A stretch of 64,000 nt of DNA from Spartobacteria bacterium (GTDB lineage Bacteria; Verrucomicrobiota; Verrucomicrobiia; Chthoniobacterales; UBA10450), in contig PLCM01000003.1 of assembly GCA_003134765.1 (NCBI GenBank), positions 27,232-91,231 on the forward strand, written 5' to 3'. Position numbers and translations under genes: made by a program. Below are positions 1-8,472 of this stretch, piece by piece. How positions within the stretch are numbered: position 1 is the stretch's first letter; the number at the start of each line of letters is the position of its first letter. The notes beneath the pieces are model-generated. The model was not told the DNA's origin and did not search any database. It worked only from the letters and a program-made list of their open reading frames with translations.

Positions 1-1
1 G

Positions 2-229
2 ATTACAGCACGCATTGGCCCAAAGTTTATGGTGCGGCCGAACTGCGTTTCACGAATGGGGTATGGCGCGCACGATTTCAATCCCGCCCACGCCGATGTA
101 CGGATCGCTGTTCCGGACGATCTCCTTATTGTGCACTTCCCTTTTACAGACGAAGCGCGTTTCCATCGAAAGGTTCAGTTAACACAAGTGATCCTGGCCG
201 ACCAACAACACTGCCTTCAAGGGGATTAA
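2..229 (+). CDS. Glycosyltransferase-like protein, C-terminal end (5' cut by window edge)
   Basis: The frame is open from the first bases of the window to a TAA at 227-229, so only the last ~75 residues are present. The segment 'DDLLIVHFPFTDEARF' followed by a basic 'HRKVQ' resembles the end of GT2-type glycosyltransferases, where a 'lxHFPxxSxxxFxxKv' motif closes the acceptor-side region. An internal ATG at 29 is probably not a start because the frame has no stop before it. It converges on another GT2 gene and lies beside further glycan-modifying genes, which supports the assignment. Family membership rests on this short motif only. Confidence 0.5.
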   Translation: MTARIGPKFMVRPNCVSRMGYGAHDFNPAHADVRIAVPDDLLIVHFPFTDEARFHRKVQLTQVILADQQHCLQGD

Positions 230-267
230 GTATGGCGTTGTGACCAGAGACTGTCCAGCGCCCTGAT

Positions 268-1185
268 TTACCCCCGCCCACTTCGCTCCGAGGTTGCCAA
301 CGCGACAGACTTTTGGAGAACGTGGAGTGTGCTCGGTGGCAAACAACCGAAATAGGTGGAATGGTACTCCGGCGTGCGAAATCGGTGCCCTAGGATGGCT
401 TCGTACTCTGCGCGGAACTCTTCGTCAATGGACTTATCAAATGCATTTGTTGATACGCCACCATGAAACTGGTGGAATGTCGCTTCGCCCAGCAGGGTTA
501 CAATCAAGCTGTTCGGCAAGCCCGAAGCTCGACACAGCAAATCGAGATTGACCAGCCCGCCCCCGCGCGCCTTAAATCTTTCGTCGAGGCCGCCAAGCTC
601 GTTCCACATTTCGCGCCGCATGAATATTGCGTTGCTTTCATTCATGGGACGAAACCAACCACCGGAAGATGACGCGGCAAGAACCGAAATATCAAACAGT
701 CGGTATCCATCCTCTATCCACCTTGATTCTGTAAGCAATCGGTCCTCGAATTCTTGGTTATAGCCTTCGAAAATACTTTCGAATTGAAGCTTGGGGCCGA
801 GGTGAAATCCCAAGGTCAGGATTATCACCCGGTCACTTAGCCTTGAGGCGTGTAACGCCATGCTTAAGATGCCTGGTGAGACAAGCCGCCCCCCATCGAT
901 CATGACGCCAATGATTTCACCTGCCGATTGTTCAATCGCCACGTTAATACCGCGAACCGGAGAGTATGAGCCGGCAGGAAGAACAATCACTCGCAAATCG
1001 GGAAACCAACGCCGACACTCCTCCTCGCAAAAAGGCAGGGTCGATCCGTTATCGACAATAATAACTTCATAAGGGATCTTGTCGACGCCACGTTGCATCT
1101 GGGGGGACAAAGATCGCAGCGTGCGCGGCAACTCCCTCGGCATCTGATGGCACCCTACAATGATTGTAATCTTTGGCTCAGCCAT
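268..1185 (-). CDS. Family 2 glycosyltransferase
   Basis: Predicted to transfer a sugar from a nucleotide-sugar donor during cell-surface glycan assembly in the cytoplasm. The protein is about 305 aa. It opens with the GT2 beta-strand 'ITIIVGCHQMP', has the nucleotide-binding 'VIIVDNGS' near residues 41-48, and ends with an acceptor-side 'GGLDERF' segment. The ATG at 1185 is chosen over the in-frame ATG at 1266 because it is preceded by a good Shine-Dalgarno (AAAGGAG) and the GT2 fold begins four residues later. The usual DxD metal motif appears as 'MIDGGR', so the second Asp is missing; activity may be altered or the Asp may be supplied elsewhere. It is transcribed toward the upstream partial gene and divergently from the following glycan genes. 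Confidence 0.8.
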   Translation of the reverse strand: MAEPKITIIVGCHQMPRELPRTLRSLSPQMQRGVDKIPYEVIIVDNGSTLPFCEEECRRWFPDLRVIVLPAGSYSPVRGINVAIEQSAGEIIGVMIDGGRLVSPGILSMALHASRLSDRVIILTLGFHLGPKLQFESIFEGYNQEFEDRLLTESRWIEDGYRLFDISVLAASSSGGWFRPMNESNAIFMRREMWNELGGLDERFKARGGGLVNLDLLCRASGLPNSLIVTLLGEATFHQFHGGVSTNAFDKSIDEEFRAEYEAILGHRFRTPEYHSTYFGCLPPSTLHVLQKSVALATSERSGRG

Positions 1186-1625
1186 AGCTCCTTTGCCGTT
1201 CTCGGAACTCAGATGTGCTGCCCGGCAGGGGCGAAAGCGATAAACCCAAACGCTGTCTTGATGCAAAAATAGTGTCGTGCGAAAACGCGTGGACTCATTG
1301 TCTTATTGTGGCAATCTGAGCGTTTTTCCGGAGCGGTCAATCTCAAAGCAACCAGAGTTCGCGAAATAATCAGTGGAGTTCACGACCGTCGGGCCGAACC
1401 GCCGGCATTTTCGGAGCTTGATGACATATGCCCCGAGGTATAGAAATGCGATAGCCATGCCGGAAGGTTCCTCCAAAGAGGTGAATTCCTCACTTTGATG
1501 AGCAATAAATTACGAATTCTGGATACGTCCAGGAACGCCGATCGCAGCCAGACGGATATTCTTGGAGATGGAAATGCAACCAAGCGATCTTTTCACGACG
1601 AACCATGGGATGAGCAGGCTCTTCG
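1186..1625. other. Divergent intergenic region of the glycan locus
   Basis: About 440 bases separate the GT2 gene (leftward) from the GT-D gene (rightward), so promoters for both directions are expected here. I see no tRNA and no clear palindrome. The right half holds the short frame 1498-1629, annotated separately. The region reads more AT-rich than most of the window. Confidence 0.5.
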
Positions 1626-1629
1626 GTGA
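1498..1629 (+). CDS. Possible 43-aa ORF overlapping the next start (GTGA)
   Basis: ATG at 1498 opens a 43-residue polar frame (starts 'MSNKLRILDTSRNADRS') whose TGA (1627-1629) overlaps the GTG start of the following gene as GTGA. That arrangement is typical of translationally coupled genes. I recognise no family. It may be the remnant of a longer gene whose upstream part is closed by a TAG at about 1441. The overlap is the only evidence that it is translated. Confidence 0.3.
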   Translation: MSNKLRILDTSRNADRSQTDILGDGNATKRSFHDEPWDEQALR

Positions 1630-2708
1630 GCGTTAGCGAACTGCCGGGCTTGACTTGTTGCGGAGCCAAAGCTCCTGGCTACCATGACAGGTGTCACCCA
1701 GTCCTTTGGTCAGAGAATGCGTGGCTCACAATGCTAGACAGTTTACCCGAAGTACCCGAGGCCGAACTTGGACTTGAGGCTTGTCGAATGCGGGCTTCGG
1801 CTGAATACTTATGTCCGGAGCGCCTGATCGAGGCCTACGCTTCGGTTGGTGTGCAAGTGGTTGCTGATCCTTTTTCTTCTGCGGTAGCCGAGCAGGCCAT
1901 CGCTGCTTTACGCCATGGTCTTCCATTCTCGATCGTGAGGATCGGAGATGGAGAAGCCAATCTACTTTCTTTTGGTCGCTATCCAGGAACTCCAATTCTA
2001 GATCAACATAATTTCGCGGCGATTATCGAAATGCAGCAAGACCGAATGGCACCAGATTTGGCTTGGGCACCGGTGCTACGAGAGCTGATATTCTCGTCGG
2101 TTCTCCAGGCTGATGTCGTTGGTGTTATCGGGTTGTGGCGACCGAGAGTTTTTACAATCGACATTTTAATGGAATTATTTCGCGAGGATCGCCGAGGAGG
2201 CAGCGGCCACTGGCGCGCCCTCGATTTGATGCTCAAGCTCGCGCGAGAAGGCCTGCTCCGGGGCAAGATTGTTGCCTCGGCATATCTATATCTGGGAATT
2301 CTTGAACACATACCGGAGATCGTTTCTCATGCACGCGAGGTTTTGCTAGTAACGGATAGAGCTCATTTGGCATCTGACTTCGCCAGACGCTTCGGTGGGA
2401 TGTCTTTCGAGATGTTGAATATTGGTAAGCGCCGTTTCCCTGTCGAAGCGCTAGAACCGAGCTTTCTACAAGATGTTGATTCGCAGCTGCCGCAGGACAT
2501 GAGCGGATACTGCTGCATGATTGGTGCTGGCCCCTGGGCTGAAGTGTATTGCAGCTGGGTTCGTCAGCGAGGGGGCGTTGCAATCGATCTAGGGAGTGGG
2601 TTCGATATTCTGGATGGCATCATTTCTCGGCCGGTGCACCGGGCTTTAGGGTTTGACCGCGTAAGTAAATATGCTCTTCGTAATAATATGGATTTGGGAC
2701 AAGCTTGA
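1626..2708 (+). CDS. GT-D fold glycosyltransferase-like protein
   Basis: A 360-aa protein with GTG start. Residues 101-115 read 'FSIVRIGDGEANLLS', which matches the GT-D (DUF1792-type) signature, where the R-x-GDGE segment forms part of the donor site. The family is known for glucosyl transfer in surface glycoprotein and polysaccharide pathways; the substrate here is unknown. The ~90 residues before the motif are not recognisable; an internal ATG at 1731 would shorten the protein without losing the motif. The stop is followed directly by the GTG of the next gene, so the genes from 1626 to 4127 form a tight operon with a methyltransferase and a deacetylase, consistent with building and decorating a glycan. 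Confidence 0.7.
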   Translation: MSVSELPGLTCCGAKAPGYHDRCHPVLWSENAWLTMLDSLPEVPEAELGLEACRMRASAEYLCPERLIEAYASVGVQVVADPFSSAVAEQAIAALRHGLPFSIVRIGDGEANLLSFGRYPGTPILDQHNFAAIIEMQQDRMAPDLAWAPVLRELIFSSVLQADVVGVIGLWRPRVFTIDILMELFREDRRGGSGHWRALDLMLKLAREGLLRGKIVASAYLYLGILEHIPEIVSHAREVLLVTDRAHLASDFARRFGGMSFEMLNIGKRRFPVEALEPSFLQDVDSQLPQDMSGYCCMIGAGPWAEVYCSWVRQRGGVAIDLGSGFDILDGIISRPVHRALGFDRVSKYALRNNMDLGQA

Positions 2709-3431
2709 GTGACAAGGATTGAACCCCATTTCTGGCACTGCGGTGGACCGTACGAGCTCACAGAGGCAAATTTCACGACTGGTTGGCATACATCCCCCAC
2801 GACGCTAGATGAGCAGGCAATTGCCGTTCTATTCCGAAAACGGCCTTCATTGTTTGTTGGAAAACTGGTCTTACATGTCGGAATTGGCAACTCGTCGCTG
2901 TTTCGTGAGTTTGGCAACAAAATGGCCGCTTTTACGGGGCTCACCATAGGAATGCCAGAGAAGCTATATTTTCAGAGTGAATTCGCTGACGCGCCTAACG
3001 CTACGGTCATTTTTGCGAATAAACATGATCCAGGCACATTTAAGACAATCGGCGGGAAGTTTGATTTAATTATCGATGTGAACTTGAAGTCGTTCGCGTG
3101 TTGCGAGGAGCATTTTCATCGCACATTCTCCTTCTACGTCGAGCGTTTGCGTCCTACAGGGGTCATCCTTACCGCCGCTTCAGGCCTGCGATTTGGGTGG
3201 TCAGGCAATACATCCAAGGCCTACACCCCCGGAGCGAGCTCAGACAGCGCCGCCCAGATATGGCGCGTGTTGGGAGAGGAAGGGTTGCGAGCCCTTAGTG
3301 AGCGGCATGGGCTAGTTTTAGAAAGCCACGAACTAAGGTCTGTTCCCAACTGGCATGGGCAAGGCGATTGCTCGAGACTCCCCGCGAAAAACGACGAGAC
3401 TCTATGGTTGCTGAGAAAGAAATGCGGCTGA
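2709..3431 (+). CDS. Class I SAM-dependent methyltransferase-like protein
   Basis: A 240-aa protein with GTG start directly abutting the preceding stop. Residues 52-66 ('KLVLHVGIGNSSLFR') resemble motif I of Rossmann methyltransferases, followed by 'KFDLIIDVNLKSF' in the place of the post-II/IV strand and 'RLRPTGVILTAASG' like the post-IV helix-strand. The glycine-rich loop is G-x-G-N rather than the common G-x-G-x-G, so SAM binding is likely but not certain. Position between a GT-D protein and a polysaccharide deacetylase suggests methylation of a sugar or lipid-linked glycan. No start other than the GTG is evident. Confidence 0.6.
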   Translation: MTRIEPHFWHCGGPYELTEANFTTGWHTSPTTLDEQAIAVLFRKRPSLFVGKLVLHVGIGNSSLFREFGNKMAAFTGLTIGMPEKLYFQSEFADAPNATVIFANKHDPGTFKTIGGKFDLIIDVNLKSFACCEEHFHRTFSFYVERLRPTGVILTAASGLRFGWSGNTSKAYTPGASSDSAAQIWRVLGEEGLRALSERHGLVLESHELRSVPNWHGQGDCSRLPAKNDETLWLLRKKCG

Positions 3432-4127
3432 ATGGCACGGTATCTTTCTTTCCGGTTTGATGATGGATTTTTTGTTGGGGCGTTGAAGGCAAATCTCCTG
3501 CTCGCCCCTAGCCGTGGGAGTTTCTTCCTAGTAACCGGATTAATGGAGCGAACTCACCAGTTAACGCAACCCGAGTTCGAAGGAAGAGATTTTGGGAATC
3601 CGGCAGCGTGGAGACTGCTGGCTGAGGCGGGTCATGACATACAGGCTCACAGTGTGACGCACCCCAGCCTCCCAGAACTTTCTCGCGACCAGCAGATTGT
3701 CGAGATCCGTGATTCGCTTTCTTCTATACGGAAAATACACGATGGACCGTACGTCTTCTGCTGCCCATACAATCAACGGCCAAACGTCGATTTCAGCAGT
3801 CTAGGCTTCTCCGCGGCGGGTTTTCTCGGTTCTCCGAATAGCTTGCCGTACAATCAACGGTCGACTTTTGATCCTTTTCTGCTGCGCAGTAAGGTTGTTT
3901 TCCAAGAGGACTACGATTGGATTGTTAGAGAGCTTCGGACCTCCATACCTCATGACGCTTGGGTTATTTTGGGGTTTCACAGTTTTGACGATGAAGGCTA
4001 TCGGCCGTGGAAATTTGCACCGTTCGCTGAGTTAGTGCGTCAAGTGCGTAGTCTCGATTATCAAATAGAAACGGTTTCGAGTATGATTAGCAAATTTTCG
4101 AACCAAACATCAACAACGGCTCGCTGA
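3432..4127 (+). CDS. Polysaccharide deacetylase (NodB-like) family protein
   Basis: A 231-aa protein whose ATG follows the preceding stop without a gap. The NodB homology motifs are in order: 'SFRFDDG' (Asp10/Asp11, catalytic base and metal ligand), 'HSVTH' (His73 and His77, metal ligands), 'CCPYNQRPN' near residue 108 in the place of motif 3 and 'LGFHSF' near residue 186 as motif 5. This predicts metal-dependent removal of N- or O-acetyl groups from a glycan. There is no signal peptide, so it would act in the cytoplasm on a glycan intermediate. Motif 3 departs from the usual R-x-P-Y, so substrate preference may differ from chitin-type enzymes. Confidence 0.75.
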   Translation: MARYLSFRFDDGFFVGALKANLLLAPSRGSFFLVTGLMERTHQLTQPEFEGRDFGNPAAWRLLAEAGHDIQAHSVTHPSLPELSRDQQIVEIRDSLSSIRKIHDGPYVFCCPYNQRPNVDFSSLGFSAAGFLGSPNSLPYNQRSTFDPFLLRSKVVFQEDYDWIVRELRTSIPHDAWVILGFHSFDDEGYRPWKFAPFAELVRQVRSLDYQIETVSSMISKFSNQTSTTAR

Positions 4128-4143
4128 GGCGCAAACAACTAAG

Positions 4144-5061
4144 CTAATCGCCGACTTCGTCATAACCTGGTGTCTCTAGGTCGATTCCGTACTCGTCGCG
4201 CAATCGCTTGAGTCCTGGTGCGCACAAGGCGCGGACTCGCGCCCGCACGTCAGGATTCAATTGGAAGGGGGCAGACTGCGGACCGAGCGCTGCGTCTACC
4301 TGGGTGATGGCATCAAGGGCGGCCGCCTTTTCTTTCATCGACAACGCCTGTCGATTGAGAAGACGCAGGAGCTTAACACCTACCGTTCCTAAAGTTGGGT
4401 AGTCCCGCCGCTCCGGCAGGCCAAGTTCGGCGAGGCCGATCGCTTCGAAAAAATCATGGACCGTCGAGCCCGTATATGTAAATGCACGGATCCTTTCGGA
4501 GCCGAAAAGTTCTTTTACGTCGTCAAGGAATCCGACGTAATCCAAGTGCTTGGCAAACCACGGTTCATCCAAGAGCCTTTCCGGAGGCCAGTCGCGCCCG
4601 TAGCAATGCACCAAGCCGGGCGGGTTCTTCAGCATCTGTACATAGCTGCTGGTAAAGAAAGCCACTGGTTCTCTCAACCAGACCCATAACTCCACATGAA
4701 AAGCGTGAACGAAGTCGGCGAGTGCAGCACGCCCAGAATTGGAAAAATCCCACCAGTGATGAAACAGTCCTTCGGTTGAGAGCACGACAATTGGCGCAAA
4801 CTGAGAGGCTTGGCTGATGACGTTCTCTATGTTTTGCCAAAAAGAGCTCATGTCTTCTGCTACCAAGGATTGAACCAGCCACTGGTGTTTCGGTTTCATT
4901 TCGCCGAAATGAGCCGCGGTTTTAGCATCAACCGGATGTGTTGCGGGGTAAAAGACACCCTGTCTGCTGAGAATTGAGCGATGTTCCTCCAGCGTCATTT
5001 GCAAAGAGGTTGTTCCTGTCTTCGGCGTCCCTGCATGAAGGATTATCTTGTCGATGTTCAT
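4144..5061 (-). CDS. Sulfotransferase-fold protein
   Basis: A 305-aa protein that begins with a PAPS-binding loop: residues 9-21 read 'HAGTPKTGTTSLQ', the 5'-phosphosulfate-binding motif of sulfotransferases. 'VWLREPVAFFTSSYVQ' near residue 130 matches the 3'-phosphate-binding segment (R-x-P ... S-x-Y). It should transfer sulfate from PAPS to a hydroxyl, probably of the glycan made by this locus. It converges on the deacetylase gene with only 16 bases between them. Substrate specificity cannot be read from the sequence. Confidence 0.75.
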   Translation of the reverse strand: MNIDKIILHAGTPKTGTTSLQMTLEEHRSILSRQGVFYPATHPVDAKTAAHFGEMKPKHQWLVQSLVAEDMSSFWQNIENVISQASQFAPIVVLSTEGLFHHWWDFSNSGRAALADFVHAFHVELWVWLREPVAFFTSSYVQMLKNPPGLVHCYGRDWPPERLLDEPWFAKHLDYVGFLDDVKELFGSERIRAFTYTGSTVHDFFEAIGLAELGLPERRDYPTLGTVGVKLLRLLNRQALSMKEKAAALDAITQVDAALGPQSAPFQLNPDVRARVRALCAPGLKRLRDEYGIDLETPGYDEVGD

Positions 5062-5287
5062 CCGTCTAGAGAGCAGGCGAAAGAGCAGGGATTATTGAAA
5101 ACGTGCGGACGTTATTCCCGCCCGCGCTGACATACTCCCGCAACGCTAGCGGCGGCCCCGGCAGGAGAGCAGAAGAGTAACGCGCGTGACTCGGGGCGCC
5201 GATGTCCTTCCACCAGAGTTTCTGCCGCGAGGGGTAGATGCCGCCCAAAGCGGTCCTGAATATTCCCGTTGGAGTAATCGGAAGCAT

Positions 5288-5890
5288 TCACTTGATGCGC
5301 GACCGAGCCATTTCGCCACGGACGGCGGCAAGAACCAGACCTGGTTCGATCAGGAGATTGATGACGAAATGCGCGACAACGCAAGGCGCGAGGCTTCGCC
5401 CCGCCAGAAGGAACACAATGCCGAGCATCGCACCCAAGAATCCCGTTGCGATCGTCGCGCCAAGCGCTGCACGAAAGCTCTTTCCCATCAGACCCCAAAC
5501 ACCGTGGATCACACCGAAAAGTAGCCCCGCGCCCAGCACTTGCACGACTGCGCCGTAGCCATGTGACATCAGCCAGTTCATTGTCCATCGACGGAACATG
5601 ACCTCTTCCAGAATCCCAGCGGCGATAGCGAGGGCGATGGCTAGCAACTTTAGCAAACTGGGCCGAAACACGTTTTCGCGCACCGACCGCAGACGAAGGG
5701 CGAAGGCCACGAAAATGACAGCGGCTATGAAAGCAGCGATCCAACCGGCGAGATTGCCTGTTAATCCCGGCGCAAATCCCAGATAACGAACGAAGCGCCA
5801 GCCGCTGGCCTGCAGATTCATCGCGACCCACCCGCCCTCTAGCGCGGTGATGACGCCGAGGATGATTCCGCTCTTGCGTTCAGCCGTCAC
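5288..5890 (-). CDS. CPBP-family intramembrane protease (first copy)
   Basis: A 200-aa polytopic protein. The three CPBP/Abi motifs are present: 'EEVMFRRW' (Glu95-Glu96, catalytic glutamates), 'FGVIHGVWG' (His129) and 'CVVAHFVINL' (His174, Asn178). The family cleaves within the membrane; known members process prenylated proteins, peptide pheromones or bacteriocin-related substrates. A second, divergent member follows at 6083-6724 on the same strand, separated by 192 bases. The role here is not indicated by neighbours. Confidence 0.85.
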   Translation of the reverse strand: MTAERKSGIILGVITALEGGWVAMNLQASGWRFVRYLGFAPGLTGNLAGWIAAFIAAVIFVAFALRLRSVRENVFRPSLLKLLAIALAIAAGILEEVMFRRWTMNWLMSHGYGAVVQVLGAGLLFGVIHGVWGLMGKSFRAALGATIATGFLGAMLGIVFLLAGRSLAPCVVAHFVINLLIEPGLVLAAVRGEMARSRIK

Positions 5891-6082
5891 TTATTGTGAT
5901 TCCAATCGCGCTCATAACTTTGACTCTACCTGCATCGAAGTCCGTCGTCTTCTAAAAATGTGAACTAGCTGGAACACGGCAGGTGATTGCGCGGACGATG
6001 CGGGTCTCGCGAAAATCGGAGGGAAAGGAAAGTGCTTTAGGATCGTTTCGCCGCATTCTCGTGGTTCGCTTTTTGTTCATTA

Positions 6083-6724
6083 CTACACGATTGGCCCTAG
6101 GACATGCAGGACGATGTCCGCGGCAAAGTGGGCCAGCATCGCCGACTCCAGCCCCCGGCTTTTATACAGATAACCGAAAGGCAACGCGACGAATGCGTTC
6201 AACGAGATTACAGTTGTAACGAGTTGCACCGTCAGGGGAGTAAGGCGCGCGGCCAATGGCAAATGGCCAGCACCGAATCCGATCGCGACGAGAAGGTTCG
6301 CAATCCAGAAGGCGATCGTGTCCCTAGCAGCACTCTTAGCGCTCGATATCACTCGAAATAGCCAGTATACCAGGGAAAGAAGAAAAAGCCGGGTAAGTAT
6401 TTCTTCGCATAAGCCACCATAGAAACAGGCGAAAAAGCGCTTCCATATCGGCATTCCCGCTTCCGTCGCTATCGGCATTGCGGTCAGTGCGGCGCCCAGC
6501 GGGCTCCTCACCAGCGTCAAAGTGATAGCTCCGACGATCAGGCCGGTCACAGACGCCACGAGAACGAGCTTGCCTGGGACTCTGAGGGGCCGGTTGTACA
6601 CACAGGCTTCCAAAATCGGCGCGCCCATCCCCACTTTGCGCGCAAAGAAAAATCCCAACCCAGCGGCGATAGTGAAATTGATTGTCCCTTGCAGAATTCC
6701 CCTGATTCGGCCCAGGGAAATCAT
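6083..6724 (-). CDS. CPBP-family intramembrane protease (second copy)
   Basis: A 213-aa multi-pass membrane protein with the CPBP motifs 'EEILTRLFL' (Glu107-Glu108), 'GFGAGHLP' (His154) and 'MLAHFAADIVLH' (His199, Asp203 where the first copy has Asn). It has little overall identity to its neighbour at 5288-5890 beyond the motifs, so the pair is either an old duplication or two independent family members. The ATG at 6724 gives a short N-terminal arm before the first membrane helix. Confidence 0.8.
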   Translation of the reverse strand: MISLGRIRGILQGTINFTIAAGLGFFFARKVGMGAPILEACVYNRPLRVPGKLVLVASVTGLIVGAITLTLVRSPLGAALTAMPIATEAGMPIWKRFFACFYGGLCEEILTRLFLLSLVYWLFRVISSAKSAARDTIAFWIANLLVAIGFGAGHLPLAARLTPLTVQLVTTVISLNAFVALPFGYLYKSRGLESAMLAHFAADIVLHVLGPIV

Positions 6725-7284
6725 CCAGGATCTCGTTTGATCCTAACATCCCAAAAATGAGACTCATTGCGTTCACAGGATTTCCGCGAGTCCTGATATT
6801 CGCTCCTGCAAGCGCTGTCGCACGGGTCCCATGTCACGATAGGTTGAACGAAAATGGCAAAGAGAATCGATGCGATTCGAGGACGCCACTGATGGCGCCG
6901 ACGCCCTAAAACTTTGCATTGAAAACGCCAAAGCCGGCTACGATTCGTGCTTGAACAAATGCGAATGACGTTTCCTCAATCTCCCCCCGTATGGCAACGC
7001 GTTTCTCAGCGATTTCTGAAATGCTAAAAACGCTCTCCGCAAAGTTAGAATTCATGCCGGCTTGGGTTAAGTAAGAGTGTACTCTCCCTCAAACTCGAAT
7101 TGCCGGTGGGGCAGCCGCATAGAAACCGGGTGGAAGCGAGTAATCTACCCGATTTCAACACTGCTTTTGGGCTTCGTGCAAGGGCTCTGCATGGCAGTTG
7201 CAATGAAGTTTTCGGACATCGGACATGCCAAAGTGACTCAAATATTCAGCGAAGGTACAGATTACAAAGGCGCCCGGCCAGGGA
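6725..7284. other. 560-base intergenic region
   Basis: This lies between two leftward genes, so it includes the promoter of the CPBP gene and the 3' flank of the TIR-domain gene. The only coding candidate I can support weakly is the 32-codon frame at 6870-6968. No palindrome of the kind found elsewhere in the window is obvious. Confidence 0.4.
6870..6968 (+). CDS. Possible 32-aa Cys-containing small ORF
   Basis: ATG at 6870 opens a 32-residue frame whose C-terminal part reads 'ALKLCIENAKAGYDSCLNKCE', an amphipathic helix with three cysteines spaced 11 and 4 apart. The composition looks protein-like rather than random, and it sits alone in a 560-base gap. No family is recognised and no strong Shine-Dalgarno is visible. 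It may be the end of a decayed gene. Confidence 0.22.
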   Translation: MRFEDATDGADALKLCIENAKAGYDSCLNKCE

Positions 7285-8436
7285 TCAGCGAACCGGGGTG
7301 GCGTCCGGATACGCGATCCAGTTGGAACGGACAATCTTCAGGCTATCGCCGCGTTTCGCCACATCCCACTCCGTGCGGGTGTGCCCGGTACTCAAGACAC
7401 CGAGGAGATCCCTCACTGAATAACGGACGTCGAACAAAACCGTGGCGATCGTGGGCTTCGACGAGTTCTGGACCTTGACGTCTGACACCACGAAGGCCCG
7501 CCCGGGTAGCGCGGCAAGATACTGCCGCATTTGTTCACCGATGAATGCCTTGTCCTTCGGGCCAAAGGCGTAGTAGTCCACAGTGTCGTCGAGGTACGAC
7601 ATGGTCTTGTTCAAGTCGCCTCGTTCCATGTCGCGATAGAATTCTTTCACATAGAGTTCAGCTTCAGCGGTGCTCACCACGGTGCTCGTCGAAGTGGGCC
7701 TGACCGAGAGCTGCGGCGGCGGGCTCGAGTCAATGTTCGCCGTGGGTTGTATGGCGGCCGGCGTTGGTGAAGCGGCGATCAGGTTGGGCGGCGGCGCCTT
7801 GGTCGCTGGCGGCTTCGGCTGCAGCAGAGCGAAGATCACAACAAAAGCGACGCATCCCAGGGCTGCCACGGCGGCGATAGCGAGTGCGACCCATTTCCAA
7901 GTGTTTGGCGAAGGCCCGGGTGTCAAAGGTGGCGGAGGCCGCGGCGGATTATTTTGTTCTGGCGACGGTGGTCGACTGATTGGTGCGCTCGGCGGAGCGG
8001 GCGGGGGCGCTTTGTCGGCTGACCCGGCGGCCGGCAAAGCCAGGAGCGCTTTCATCGAGCTCTTGAGCTGTTCGAGATGACCTTCCAGCGGTGGAGTCAC
8101 GGCATCCAGCCAATGCGGTCCACTTAGGTAGTATTCGAGATCGTCGCTCGGAACGACCGCGTCGATGCGGAACTGCACAATGTGCAAACGTGAATTTGCC
8201 GCGAGCTGCACTTCGCGCAGCACCTGTTCCGAATTATTCGAATGCTCGGAAAAAATGAGGACGAACGCTCTGCTCTGCTGAATGGCGCGCGTGATTTCGC
8301 CCGAATAAGATCGTCCCGGCAGGACATTGCGCGGCGCGATCCAGCATCGGATCCCGATATTCTCGAGCGCCGCGCAAACGGCGTTGGCCACCGGCCGGTT
8401 ACTCGTCGAATGCGAAATGAAAACGTCATGGGCCAT
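7285..8436 (-). CDS. TIR-domain membrane protein with C-terminal NTF2-like domain
   Basis: A ~383-aa protein starting at the ATG at 8436, which has GGAG upstream; the in-frame ATG at 8463 adds nine residues. Residues 1-130 form a TIR (TIR_2-type) domain: 'HDVFISHSTSNR', 'GIRCWIAPRNVLPG' (BB-loop region) and 'SEQVLREVQLA', with a Glu near residue 75 in the position of the NADase catalytic Glu. A proline-rich linker (136-178), one transmembrane helix (179-205), a second low-complexity linker and a C-terminal NTF2/SnoaL-like domain (about 258-374) follow. The TIR domain would be cytoplasmic and the NTF2-like domain on the other side of the membrane. Whether it is an NAD-cleaving effector or a scaffold cannot be told. 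Confidence 0.75.
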   Translation of the reverse strand: MAHDVFISHSTSNRPVANAVCAALENIGIRCWIAPRNVLPGRSYSGEITRAIQQSRAFVLIFSEHSNNSEQVLREVQLAANSRLHIVQFRIDAVVPSDDLEYYLSGPHWLDAVTPPLEGHLEQLKSSMKALLALPAAGSADKAPPPAPPSAPISRPPSPEQNNPPRPPPPLTPGPSPNTWKWVALAIAAVAALGCVAFVVIFALLQPKPPATKAPPPNLIAASPTPAAIQPTANIDSSPPPQLSVRPTSTSTVVSTAEAELYVKEFYRDMERGDLNKTMSYLDDTVDYYAFGPKDKAFIGEQMRQYLAALPGRAFVVSDVKVQNSSKPTIATVLFDVRYSVRDLLGVLSTGHTRTEWDVAKRGDSLKIVRSNWIAYPDATPVR

Positions 8437-8472
8437 GACCCGGGCTCCGGTGTGCCGGCGCAAAGCGCGCGG

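Noticed and set aside
1380..1583. A 67-residue leftward frame in the divergent glycan gap
   Set aside because: No ribosome-binding site or family resemblance, and the opposite strand has a better candidate.
5066..5287. A 73-residue leftward frame after the first CPBP gene
   Set aside because: No family match, and the region shows no start signal; it may simply be 3' flank.
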